Source: Oreocharis arfaki (lineage: Eukaryota; Chordata; Aves; Passeriformes; Paramythiidae). Taken from it: a stretch of DNA of 64,000 nucleotides. Under the pieces are notes generated by a model that did not search any database, was not told where the DNA came from, and saw only the letters and a program-made list of their open reading frames with translations. The DNA is taken from assembly GCA_013398015.1 (NCBI GenBank), contig VZRR01008219.1:1-64000 (forward strand). Direction: 5' to 3'. Position numbers and translations under genes: made by a program. Below are positions 26,101-34,201 of the stretch, in pieces. Each line of letters begins with the position of its first letter. Within the stretch, counting starts at the first letter, position 1.

Positions 26101-29100
26101 CGTGGAAGCTAGCTGCCTTTTTTTTTCTCTCAGATTCCCGTTCCTGTTAGCAGCCCCTCTGCTTTTCCCTTGTTTGAACCTGTTTATCACTGTGCAGTTA
26201 ATAACCTTTCTTCTCAGCACAAGCCTGGGAGTTTTATTTGTGACCTGTGGCAGAAATTGTCTCTGCCTTCCCAGGGGTCTTGTCTCGTGAAGTTCAGACC
26301 TGGATTTGCATTTAACTAGTTAAATGCCTGTGCTGAAGGGAATAAACATAAATTTGCTTGAAATCTGCATCGTGTTTACAGTTTCCTATCTCAGCCCTGG
26401 AGGAGCTGTTTTCTCTGTGTCTCCGTTGTTGTGTCTTGGGCTTTGCAGCTGGTTTAGTTGTTTTCTTTGCTGCTGGTGATTGAATAATACACGCATTAGA
26501 GAGTGTTAACAATCCAGAGGAGAAAGAGAGTAAAGAGCCAGTTGTCATCCTAGGGAAGCGAGGTAGTCAGTTTATGCTTCTGGAGATGAAAATCTCCTTC
26601 TGCAGCAGTCCAGGTGTCTGCCCTGGGAATGACAATGCAGAAATAGAGAGACGTGCTCTGCCGGAGGAGAGAGAAGTAAGTTTAATGTGGCAGAGATGCA
26701 AGAAAGGGCAGTCTAGTTAGAGGAGTCCTAGAAAGGAGTTTTCCTTTCAAAATAATTACACTTCATGCTTGTATCATGGAATACTGCAGTGAAGTGTCCA
26801 CTTTTATTTATATGTAACTTCTTTGGTACAGTAATAGATTTTTTTTTTTAATTTTTAGGCACTGTGGCTGAAGAAGGACATTAAATGGTTAAGGAGCAAC
26901 TAGATCTCCTTTCTTTTTTCCCTCCCAACAACTTCAAATCTGAACAAGTGGTCTGTAAATAACTGAATTTACCTCATTTTAAGCCCGTAAGACTGAAACC
27001 TCAAAAGGTGTTGCGTTGGTGCTGACTTTGTGCAGGTTGTAGAGGTTGTGTTGGAAGGCAGGGATGGAAGAGGATCGTTTCTGCAGGCTGGTCTAGCCAA
27101 AGCATTCCTTGGAGGGAATGAGGGCAGTGGCTGCAGTATCAGAGTGCTTTGATGTGGTTCACTCGACCTTTTTTCTCTTTTTTTTATTAGTAAAAAGTGC
27201 AGTTCTTTTTGTAAGAACTCTGCTGTCTTTTTCTTGGCTCCACCTATCTTGACAGTTTCAGAGGGATGAACAGAGAGGCACAGTAAGTGCCTGAGGGCTT
27301 TTTGTGACTTTATATTTTAAAATGTTTTGTTCTGGATCTGAGTGTTGTCAGCAGCTCCTTTATAATCCGTTTCTCTGAAGGATTAGCCGGGTGGTGCTGT
27401 CAGGTCTGACTTCCACGAGGGTCTGGAAAGGTTTGGTGTAACGGGGCTGGGGACAGAGACAGGGAGCAGATGGAGCTGCAGCCTGGGCACAGCTAGGTGG
27501 GAGTGAAGCTTCCTGAGCACAGCAGCCATCCCTGGGCACAGGCACCCCTGCTCCAGCACACAGCTGCTCCTCTGCCACAGCTGCAAATCGTAAAGTGAGC
27601 GCATTCCCAGCTCTAGGGAGGTTTGTTGTTGTGGGAACTTTGCTTGTTTCCCCGAGGGAGATGCCTTAGGGTCCCTGGACACAGGCCAGTTTGTCACTCT
27701 GTGCCTCCTGTTTTTCAGACATTGGATTTTAAGCACAAATGCATCTGATGGGTTCCTAGTGCTCCTTTCTGTGACACTGTTGGTGGGGGGCCGTAGAAGC
27801 ATGGAATATCCTGAGTTGGAAGGGACCCACAAGGATCACTGAGTCCAAGCCCTGAATCACACCATGTGCCTGAGAGCATTGTCCAAACACTTCTGGAACT
27901 TAATTTCTCTCTGGGATAGGTTATATTACAAGATAGACAGTGCCCTCACCTTAGGAACTTTCTGGCTGAGTTGAGTGTTTGGAATTTTTGTGATAGCCAA
28001 TATTGTTCTCCTGGGACAATGTGTTCTGTCAGCATTTCCTCTTGAACCTCAAGATGCTCTTTTTCTCAGGGATTTTATGTGGCTCTGTTTAGTTTCATGT
28101 TGAGGGGTTGAAGCTCAGGGAACATGGAGGTTTTTTTTTCCCCTGGTGGCACTCTCCGACCTGCACAGAATTTGTGTTGGACGAAATCAGGATCTGGGGT
28201 GTGCAGGTGGCTTGCTGGGCTGTGTATTTTTCAGGTGGGCTTTTTTGTGGCTTCAGAAGGGGGTATTGTGTGAGTTGCCTGTCCACATCATTCCTTGTTT
28301 ATACTTTTAGAACTGAACCAGCTGAGCTTTTAAAAACACTTAAAACCAAACCCTAGAAGAAGCTTCAACACAGCAGTTAGACACAGCTGTCTTGCATTTT
28401 CCTGCCCTGTTTACAGGGCAGGGCATTCAAAGTCTGCTCTACAATGCAGTGAATGCTCTGTTGGACACCTTGAAGGGGATCTCTTCTGTTCAATCACATC
28501 CCCATTATAGATGCAATGTGTGCTGCTACTCCTACTACTTTTTGTAGAGAAAAAAGTTGGTTTTATCTTTGAGACATTGAGAATTTTGATTTAAATATCT
28601 CTTGGCAGCAGAAGCAGCTTCGCATAAATCATGCTGGAATTATTTTGTTAAATAAGGGGGTTTTTTCCTTATGTGTAGTTAAAGGTTTTGCTGTTTAGCA
28701 AATACATACTGTAGTTAATGAGTCTGTTTGTTTATATACACTTAATAATAGACATATTAGAAAACTATAAAAAATACTATAGACAACATAAGAGTTTCTG
28801 TGTCATGGGGGAGGTTTTGTTATGTTTGATGTCTTTAAATCATAATTGAAAGTTAACAGGTATTTCTAAGTAGCAGTTCTGTGCTAAATTATTGGAGGAA
28901 CTTTCAGACTTCTTTTTCATTATTTTCTTACCAGTTTGCAGCTGTCCAGCATAGCTCACCCTGCAGCACCCTGGCTGTAGCCTCTCGTGAGGGCAGGTGT
29001 GCCACATTTGTTAATAGTGCTTCCTGCCACTTGTAGAAGCATCGTGGAACATTCCTGCAAGTCAAACCCCGTAGGCAGAGGGCAGTGATTGATTTTGGTA

Positions 29101-32100
29101 GCTGGTCTTTTCCTCAAGACTGCCTCATGGCATGTGGCCATTCTTGCTGTGTTCTAGCCAGGCAGGGAAATCTGCAGTTCTCTGTCTCCTCATAAGTTGT
29201 GCCAACTCTTCCCTCAAGTGGCAGTGGTTGGGATCAGGAGTGGCAGGAAGCTGCAGTGAGGGACTCAAGCTTCTGGAACCACACCTGACGTGCTTCTCTA
29301 AGTGTGCTGGATGAGGAGAAGCACTCCCAAGTTTGCAAGTTTCCCACTGCAGATATGAAAAAGAACAACTCTGATCTTGCTGGTTTGAAGCAGTAGACTA
29401 TCTATTTACAATAAACAAAGCAGATAAAGAAATGCTTACATACATTCCTTACTTACTATTAAATCTAAAGTGTAGGGCTTATATAAGGCTCTCCTCACGT
29501 TATTAAAAATCCTTCCACATGTTTCATCCTGTCCTGAAATAATCTGCCTGCTGGAGCTTTGCTTCTGGGTCACATCTGTAGATGAATCAAGAGAATTGTC
29601 CTAAATGTCATTCAGTTTTTATTGCAGCTTTTTATTTAAAAGGAAAAAAACCACCAAAATGCAAACCTCAACTGAACCAGCGCAAAATCCGAGCTTTATC
29701 CGCTTGACTTTATGTATTAAATCTTAATTCAGCTCAAGAACTATTAATCATGTATCCTAAATAATGCCTATTACTGTCTGGATTTTCAATTAAAGCTTCA
29801 TAAGCTTTTAATGAAAAAGTGCTGGAGTTAGTGGCTGCCAGTGTGTCAGCTCTGCCCCAGCCTTCCCAGCCACGGGCAGGCTGTCTCTCCAAGCCTGGGC
29901 AGTTGTGTCCCTGAGGCACTGACACGGAAGGTAAATTGTCTGTAAAGACAGAAAGGAATCAGCCAGGCTGCATCAGGCTCTGATTTATGGGGAGCCAGCC
30001 TCTGATAACTCTTTTGAGGTCAGCACAGTTTGCGTGAGAAAAGGAACAATGAAACTCTTGAGCCCCTTTGGCCCTCCTCCCTCCTGCCGAAGGCAGGCTG
30101 CGTGAGTTTCTTTGGTACACGTATTAATGAGGTGTTTGAAGTGATGAGGATTGCCCACGTTCCCTGTATAACCATCCCTTCATTTCCTTGCCCTCTCCAG
30201 AGCAGTTTATCCTGCATTACCCTGCGGGTGTGCCCAGCTCTTACCTGTATTTTGTGAGAAGCACATCTCCAGTGAAAGTACGTATTTAGGAGTCTGGAGA
30301 TGGTTTAAATTTCAGGGCAGTCTCTGTACCCGCTGTGCCCACTGACTACAGGTGGCTCCATCCTCCCCTCCGTGGGCTGCTGAGTCATGGCTCAAAGCCT
30401 CTTGGCTTTCACCAGTGCACAGTGTGTGACTTCAGGGGAATTCAGCCTGTCTGAATGTAGCCCTTGTTGGTGCTTTTTGTTGCTGCAATCGCCAGAGCTC
30501 ACAAATCCTGAGCAGCACAGTGTGAGTTTGGAATATTTTTGTCTACGCCTCATGCTGAGTGGGTCACAGCAGCATGGGTGCACTTCCATTGGAATGTTAA
30601 GAGCAGAGCTGTTATCAGTGGTGTGTGTCCCTGTTCTTTCTTCTAATGTCACACCACAGACGTGGTGTAGTGTGCTGTGATGTGATGTGGACAGGAAATA
30701 AATTCATCCTGATTTGTGCAAGTGTAGAGCTGAACAGAGAGGAGGGTAGTACAGAGGTTTGTGAGGTTGCAGGTTTTACCCCTAATTATTTTGTTGTTTA
30801 ATTGCCATTTTTCTGAGTCTGTGTCACCTGTGGAAGTAAAAAATTGGCTTTGATCGTAGGTGTCTGTTAGTGGCTTATATTCCAGTGAGAGTATTTCCTA
30901 CTTCAGCAACATCCAGAGCAAAACCTGATGGTCAAAGGAGTGAATGTACAACCTCAGAGTGTGTGGGCAGCGGGCTGCCTGTCCATCCTCAGCACAGGGT
31001 GGTGGAAGCCAACCACAATGACTGACCCCTACTGTGCTGCTCTCCAGTGTCTGCTGGAGCAGGACAGGTGGGTGCTGTCCTCCCACACTGCACAGCAGCC
31101 CTGGCCCATGCAGCTCAGTACTTGGTCTCTCTGGATCCAGTAACCTCTGCCTTTACTTAAGTTTCTTGGCTCTTCTTTTCCACTTCCCCTAATTTGCGAT
31201 GCTGGTTGCTTCCTCCTACGTGTAGAGCTCTGTTTTGTTTTAATGGCCTGAGCTGCATTAAAAAAAGAATTAGTTCTTCTACTGGAACATGACTTTCACG
31301 AGGGTATTGGAGTCTTGAATTTTCAGTGACTGCTTGCAGAGCAGAGCTTGCTTTGGGTTTGGCATGTGGTCGGTGTCTGAACATTTTCACAAATACAATG
31401 CTTTACTCATTTTTATTGCATTCTGAATTAAGACTTTGTGGTGATCCTCAAATGGGTAGTGAACAACTTAATTGCTTTTAACCCTGTCCGTGAGGAGCTC
31501 TGTGCAGTTTCACTTCAGTGTCTGAACATCTTGCCAAGCTGGATCATGTTTCCCACATCGGAGCATTTTAAAGCCCTTTATGAAGAGAAGTTTCTTTTCA
31601 AGTGTTCTGTAATATTCCTTTGCCCATGTCCAAATATCTTCCAGAATTTCATGGGCCAAGGGTTAAAAACATCTCTGCAGAATAAAAAGTGTGTTTGTTT
31701 TTAACTGGGGTCAGTTCCTGACACAGGTCACTGTGTGGATCCATAAAAAGTTGTGAAACAACCAAGGAGATGTCTTGGAATGGGAAACTATAGGTAGGAA
31801 TCAAGCCTCAAATTCACAGGTGTTGGGAAGGGTTTAAAAGAGGGACAACTGTTTAGAGTGCTTTAGGAGAACTGTTGTATGTGGGAGGGAGCAGGGAGAA
31901 AGAGAATTAATGGAATTTTTTGTTATGATGGACTGTACAGGAAAGCTTGATAATTGAGCAAGGAATTTGCACAGAGGATGCTCCCAGCACTGCAGTACTT
32001 GATGGAATGTTCAGATAATTTTTGTTACAAGCAAGGAAGTTACTGAATCTTTGTTAGTTGTTTCACAGGCTTGTTTTACATTGCGTGGGAAACTTTGGGG

Positions 32101-33959
32101 TTCCTCTCTGCCCCTATGTCTTTGTCCTCGGTTCAGCTGGGATAGAGTTAATTTTCTTCCTAGCTGGTACAGGTCTGTGGTTTGGATTTAGAATGAGAGT
32201 AACATTGATAACACCCTGATGGTTTAGTTGTTGCTCAGCAGTGCTTACCCCGAGTCGAGGACTTTTCAGTGTCCCATGCTCTGCCAGTGAGGAGAGACAC
32301 CAGAAGCTGGGAGGGAACGTGGCCAGGGCAGCTGACCTGACCTGGCCAAAGGGATATTCCATACCATTGAGCCCAGGGTGTGAACTGGGGCTGATGGCAG
32401 GAAATCAGTATTTTACACTTGCAGTTTCTCCAGCTGGAGCCCACTGTCAAATTTTTAGGATGCCTACAGATTTTTCCTAGCTAAATAAAAGCAAGCAAGC
32501 CCTGTCACCCTCTCTGAGTGTCTGTGCTTGGTTGTTTGTTTCAACTTCAGTTGTGTAGCCAAATGATGGTTCGAAAGTGAACGTGTTTAAGAATAGCTAC
32601 AATTGTAGTAAAATACTAGAATTACTGTAGATTCCAGCTCGTTGGTACAAAATAGAAATACAGGCTTCAGTTAGCACTGGAAGTGGGATAAAATTAATGT
32701 AAGAGGAACACTTAGATGGAAATGGACAAGCAATAGAGAGCTCTTGCACGGAAAGGAGTGGGAAGTGATATTCAGCTGGGATCATGCACTTGAATTTGCT
32801 TTCTTTGTCTTTGTTCTGTTGCAGTTTGGTTTCAGACTTAAGTATCTTCTCGGGTTAACAATGGCCCTGTGGTGTGTTTTGGTGATTAATTGGTGATAAA
32901 ATAACGTCAGGGAAGGGAGGAGCTCCCAGCAAAGCTCATGTAAGGGGTTCCATTCTCTGGGAACACCAGCTGGACCAGCTGGGTTCTGTAATCTCTACTG
33001 AAATGTAGGTCAGGCAGCTGCTGCTCCTGCAGAGCCCCTCTCATCTTTCTTCCAGCTCACCAAGTTTCCAGGTGTCCTGTTCTGTCCCATACAGGGGAGG
33101 GAATGCTGAAGCCGTCGCTCACGTGCTGTGTCCTCCTTTTCGTTCGTAGGGAACGGTCTTTACTTTGGAATCCGAAGAGGAGGAGTATCCTGGGCTCATT
33201 GCAGAGGACAGCAATGACATCTACATCCTGACCAGTGACAACTCAGGACAGGTGAGCCCCCCCGAGTCCCCCACGGTGACCACGTCGTGGCAGTCGGAGA
33301 GCCTGCCCGTCTCCCTGTCGGCGAGTCAGAGCTGGCACACTGAGAGCCTGCCAGTCTCCCTGGGACCTGAGTCCTGGCAGCAGGTGGCTATGGATCCTGA
33401 AGAAGTCAAAAGCCTGGACAGCAACGGAGGGGGTGAAGAGAGGAGTGAGAACAACTCTTCCAACTCCGACATCGTGCACGTGGAGAAGGAAGAGATACCA
33501 GAGGGGATCGAGGAAGCGGTGGTGTCAGCCGGCGCTGCAGAGACCATGCAGGCAGCCTTTCCAGAAACCTCTGCTTCTTTGCAGGAAATAAAACCTCCTG
33601 AAATTGCTGCTGCTGAGAAAGCACATCCCTCCGCACTTCTGCGTGCAAAACAGGAGGAAAAGGGAAAAGCAGCTGAAGAGCTTGTTGAACCTGACATCCC
33701 CGTGTTAAGTAAACCTGTCCCAAAGTTAGCCCCATCAGAAGAAAAGGCTGCACCAGAACCTGAGAAAATACTGCTTCCAGGGGAAAAAAAAGTGGGGAAA
33801 GAGGGCCATTTGGAAGAAATAGAAGAGAAATCCTCAGCTGCAGAGGAGAAGCCTATCCTATTGCCAGAAGGGAAGTCTATACTGCTGTACGGCGGGGCTG
33901 CTGCGGTCGCTATATTGGCTGTAGCAGTCGGAGTAGCGCTGGCGCTTAGGAAAAAGTAA
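4968..33959 (+). CDS. BCL2L13: BCL2L13 (Bcl-rambo), spliced coding region of six exons
   Basis: BCL2L13 is a tail-anchored outer-mitochondrial-membrane protein of the BCL2 family, known as a regulator of apoptosis and as a mitophagy receptor that binds LC3. Seen here: joining 4968-5100, 14252-14362, 15306-15462, 17453-17522, 22367-22510 and 33150-33959 gives one continuous frame of 474 residues (about 485 in human). The N-terminus carries the family signature FHYETKYVVLSYLGLL (residues 11-26). The BCL2-like core covers roughly residues 11-205 and ends in a BH2-type IIQQGGW (199-205), with the intron directly after GGW as in other BCL2 genes. A long acidic, Ser/Pro-rich linker follows, containing a WQQV LC3-binding-type motif (281-284). 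The protein ends in a hydrophobic anchor (about 449-471) and Arg-Lys-Lys. All junctions are GT-AG and phase-consistent. BID lies downstream in convergent orientation, as in other vertebrates. The gene identity is very secure; the 5' noncoding exon is not resolved. Confidence 0.97.
5075..5092 (+). repeat. In-frame (TCC)6 microsatellite coding for polyproline
   Basis: Six TCC units within the first BCL2L13 coding exon, eight bases before the splice donor, encoding Pro37-Pro42. Confidence 0.95.
5101..14251 (+). other. BCL2L13 intron (coding exon 1 to 2)
   Basis: About 9.2 kb, AT-rich, with no recognised exon. It holds a (TTTA)n run at 5593-5610, an A14 run at 10051-10064 and an LTR-like fragment at about 11285-11600 that includes the unresolved base at 11569. 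Confidence 0.8.
11285..11600 (-). mobile_element. Avian ERV LTR-like fragment (contains base n at 11569)
   Basis: Contains GATTCCCCAATGAGAGGCTC and CATCCCGAGGAACCTTCCCT plus TTCATGGGCCTATCTTAGTT, segments I associate with songbird ERV LTRs, and GGTTTTACTTTGG at the left. The orientation and limits are approximate. No coding remnant is seen. Confidence 0.5.
14252..14362 (+). CDS. BCL2L13: BCL2L13 coding exon 2
   Basis: Encodes residues 45-81, phase 1 to phase 1, between acceptor TTTCTTTCAG and donor GAAG|GTGCTC. The product is a charged amphipathic helix (KIKIEIEEELKRLDEEI) corresponding to the KTEIEEELKSLDKEI stretch of the human protein. The first ten residues are Gln-rich and diverged. Confidence 0.93.
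14363..15305 (+). other. BCL2L13 intron (coding exon 2 to 3)
   Basis: About 0.94 kb between donor GTGCTC and acceptor CTTCTCTCAG. I recognise nothing else in it. Confidence 0.85.
15306..15462 (+). CDS. BCL2L13: BCL2L13 coding exon 3
   Basis: Encodes residues 82-133 with two bases of codon 134. It contains the highly conserved stretch TSPVFSPANPESSIEDCLAH followed by LGEKVSQELKEHLHKALQ, the central helices of the BCL2-like fold. The acceptor is CTTCTCTCAG and the donor AGCAA|GTGAGT. The frame joins the neighbouring exons exactly. Confidence 0.95.
15463..17452 (+). other. BCL2L13 intron (coding exon 3 to 4)
   Basis: About 2 kb of AT-rich DNA between donor GTGAGT and acceptor CTTCTGCAG. I recognise no further features. 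Confidence 0.85.
17453..17522 (+). CDS. BCL2L13: BCL2L13 coding exon 4
   Basis: A short 70-base exon encoding residues 134-157 (K-PVTYQEYRERTHEAAAHAS-GWSK). It aligns with the human PVTYQAFREC...HASGWNK segment. The acceptor is TTAACTTCTGCAG and the donor AGCAAG|GTACCA. It begins in phase 2 and ends in phase 0. Confidence 0.92.
17523..22366 (+). other. BCL2L13 intron (coding exon 4 to 5)
   Basis: About 4.8 kb. It holds an LTR-like fragment at about 17690-18080 near its 5' end; the remainder is AT-rich with no recognised exon. A short (AAT)n run lies at about 22302-22317 before the acceptor. Confidence 0.8.
17690..18080 (-). mobile_element. Avian ERV LTR-like fragment
   Basis: Contains TATTTATTTGAAGGGCCTTC followed by AAAGGCACACCC, GCCAAGATGGACCCTGGGTC and a purine-rich tail, resembling avian ERV LTRs read in reverse. 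It is solo, with no internal genes. Boundaries are estimated from the change in composition. Confidence 0.5.
22367..22510 (+). CDS. BCL2L13: BCL2L13 coding exon 5 (BH1/BH2 region)
   Basis: Encodes residues 158-205 in phase 0 to phase 0. It carries VLVPLVLLQQFLMELTRRGQ, then EPLSALVNFGVTYLEDYSAD, and the BH2 core YIIQQGGW. The acceptor is TTTTTTGAAG, a less common AAG type, and the donor is GGATGG|GTAAGA. The exon end right after GGW matches the conserved BH2 intron position of multidomain BCL2 genes, which independently supports homology. Confidence 0.95.
22645..22870 (-). mobile_element. Ancient CR1-like fragment
   Basis: Diverged, but keeps the order AGGAAGGGATCTTGGGCAGT ... GACTCCACAATTTCCCCAGG ... 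CAGTCTGTTCCAG, which matches the reversed CR1 ORF2 end. It starts about 135 bases after the BCL2L13 exon ending in GGW. Confidence 0.55.
23498..23515. repeat. A18 homopolymer
   Basis: Eighteen consecutive A residues in the BCL2L13 intron, with no recognised retroposed body adjacent. Confidence 0.9.
25187..25214. repeat. Perfect 14-bp tandem duplication
   Basis: GAGAAATTTGATAT occurs twice head-to-tail, a recent slippage duplication in the BCL2L13 intron. Confidence 0.85.
25744..25844 (+). repeat. Homopyrimidine tract, about 100 bases
   Basis: Almost uninterrupted C/T with repeated TCTCCCCTCCC-type units and only a few purines. It lies in the BCL2L13 large intron just upstream of an exon-like segment. 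Confidence 0.9.
25885..25954 (+). other. Exon-like segment in BCL2L13 intron (possible poison exon)
   Basis: Bounded by a long pyrimidine tract ending CTTCTCCAG and by GTTG|GTAAGG; an internal donor CACA|GTAAGA is also present. In the reading phase of the flanking exons it hits TGA at the second codon, and its length (70 bases) would shift the frame. It is therefore not part of the normal coding sequence. Confidence 0.3.
27796..27905 (-). mobile_element. Short CR1 3' fragment
   Basis: GAATATCCTGAGTTGGAAGG followed by GACCCACAAGGATCA on the + strand is the reverse complement of a CR1 3' end. The copy breaks off after about 110 bases. It lies in the BCL2L13 large intron. Confidence 0.8.
32123..32392 (+). 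mobile_element. Avian ERVL-type LTR fragment
   Basis: Begins with TG and contains TTCAGCTGGGATAGAGTTAA followed by TTTTCTTCCTAG and, later, CTGACCTGACCTGGCCAAAG with GGATATTCCATACC. This is a U3 pattern I recognise from a common avian endogenous-retrovirus LTR. It is truncated before R/U5, and no internal retroviral genes are present. Confidence 0.7.
33150..33959 (+). CDS. BCL2L13: BCL2L13 terminal coding exon (linker, LIR motif, membrane anchor)
   Basis: Encodes residues 206-474 and the TAA stop, after acceptor TTCGTTCGTAG. The order is: acidic ESEEEEYPGLIAEDSNDIYI; a Ser/Trp module repeated as SWQSESLPVSL and SWHTESLPVSL and followed by SWQQVAMDPEE; a Glu/Pro-rich low-complexity linker; and a C-terminal anchor of about 23 residues (SILLYGGAAAVAILAVAVGV onward) closed by RKK. 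The anchor targets the outer mitochondrial membrane in the human protein. The linker around residues 320-445 is the least conserved part and is shorter than in human. Confidence 0.96.
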   Translation, partial: GTVFTLESEEEEYPGLIAEDSNDIYILTSDNSGQVSPPESPTVTTSWQSESLPVSLSASQSWHTESLPVSLGPESWQQVAMDPEEVKSLDSNGGGEERSENNSSNSDIVHVEKEEIPEGIEEAVVSAGAAETMQAAFPETSASLQEIKPPEIAAAEKAHPSALLRAKQEEKGKAAEELVEPDIPVLSKPVPKLAPSEEKAAPEPEKILLPGEKKVGKEGHLEEIEEKSSAAEEKPILLPEGKSILLYGGAAAVAILAVAVGVALALRKK

Positions 33960-34181
33960 CGGAGCTCTCTTGAGGAGGAGGGGGGAGAGAAGAGAGCACA
34001 TCCAATTTTTGTAGTTGTGTTACCTAAAGGTTGAGCTGCCTGCTGTTTAATTGGACATTCGAGTAACTCAGTGGTGATGAGGTGAGGTTGTACAAATAAG
34101 CCTCCAGCTACGGACAATCATGTTTTTAGTAGAATTGGGGCGGGGACTGGTTTTTCGTGATTAAAGTACAGGGGTATTTTT
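33960..34181 (+). other. BCL2L13: BCL2L13 proximal 3' UTR
   Basis: Follows the TAA stop and ends near an ATTAAA hexamer at 34160, which is followed by an A-rich run. This would give a short UTR of about 220 bases. Longer isoforms using downstream signals up to about 40880 cannot be excluded. Confidence 0.5.
34160..34165 (+). terminator. Polyadenylation hexamer ATTAAA
   Basis: ATTAAA lies 16 bases upstream of a genomic A20 run (34182-34201), about 200 bases after the BCL2L13 stop. The spacing suits a cleavage site at about 34180, though the A-run could mimic a tail in cDNA data. Confidence 0.45.
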
Positions 34182-34201
34182 AAAAAAAAAAAAAAAAAAA
34201 A
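34182..34201. repeat. A20 homopolymer after ATTAAA
   Basis: Twenty A residues encoded in the genome 16 bases after a polyadenylation hexamer in the BCL2L13 3' UTR. Confidence 0.9.

Larger units (their letters stand above)
22511..33149 (+). other. BCL2L13 intron (coding exon 5 to 6)
   Basis: About 10.6 kb, the largest BCL2L13 intron. It holds an old CR1-like fragment (22645-22870), an A18 run (23498-23515), a CpG-rich cluster (about 23985-24060), a pyrimidine tract followed by an exon-like segment (25744-25954), a CR1 fragment (27796-27905) and an ERVL-type LTR fragment (32123-32392). Confidence 0.8.

Noticed and set aside
33326..34117. 263-residue minus-strand open frame opposite the last BCL2L13 exon
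   Set aside because: Antisense shadow of the real coding exon, which has clear homology on the + strand.
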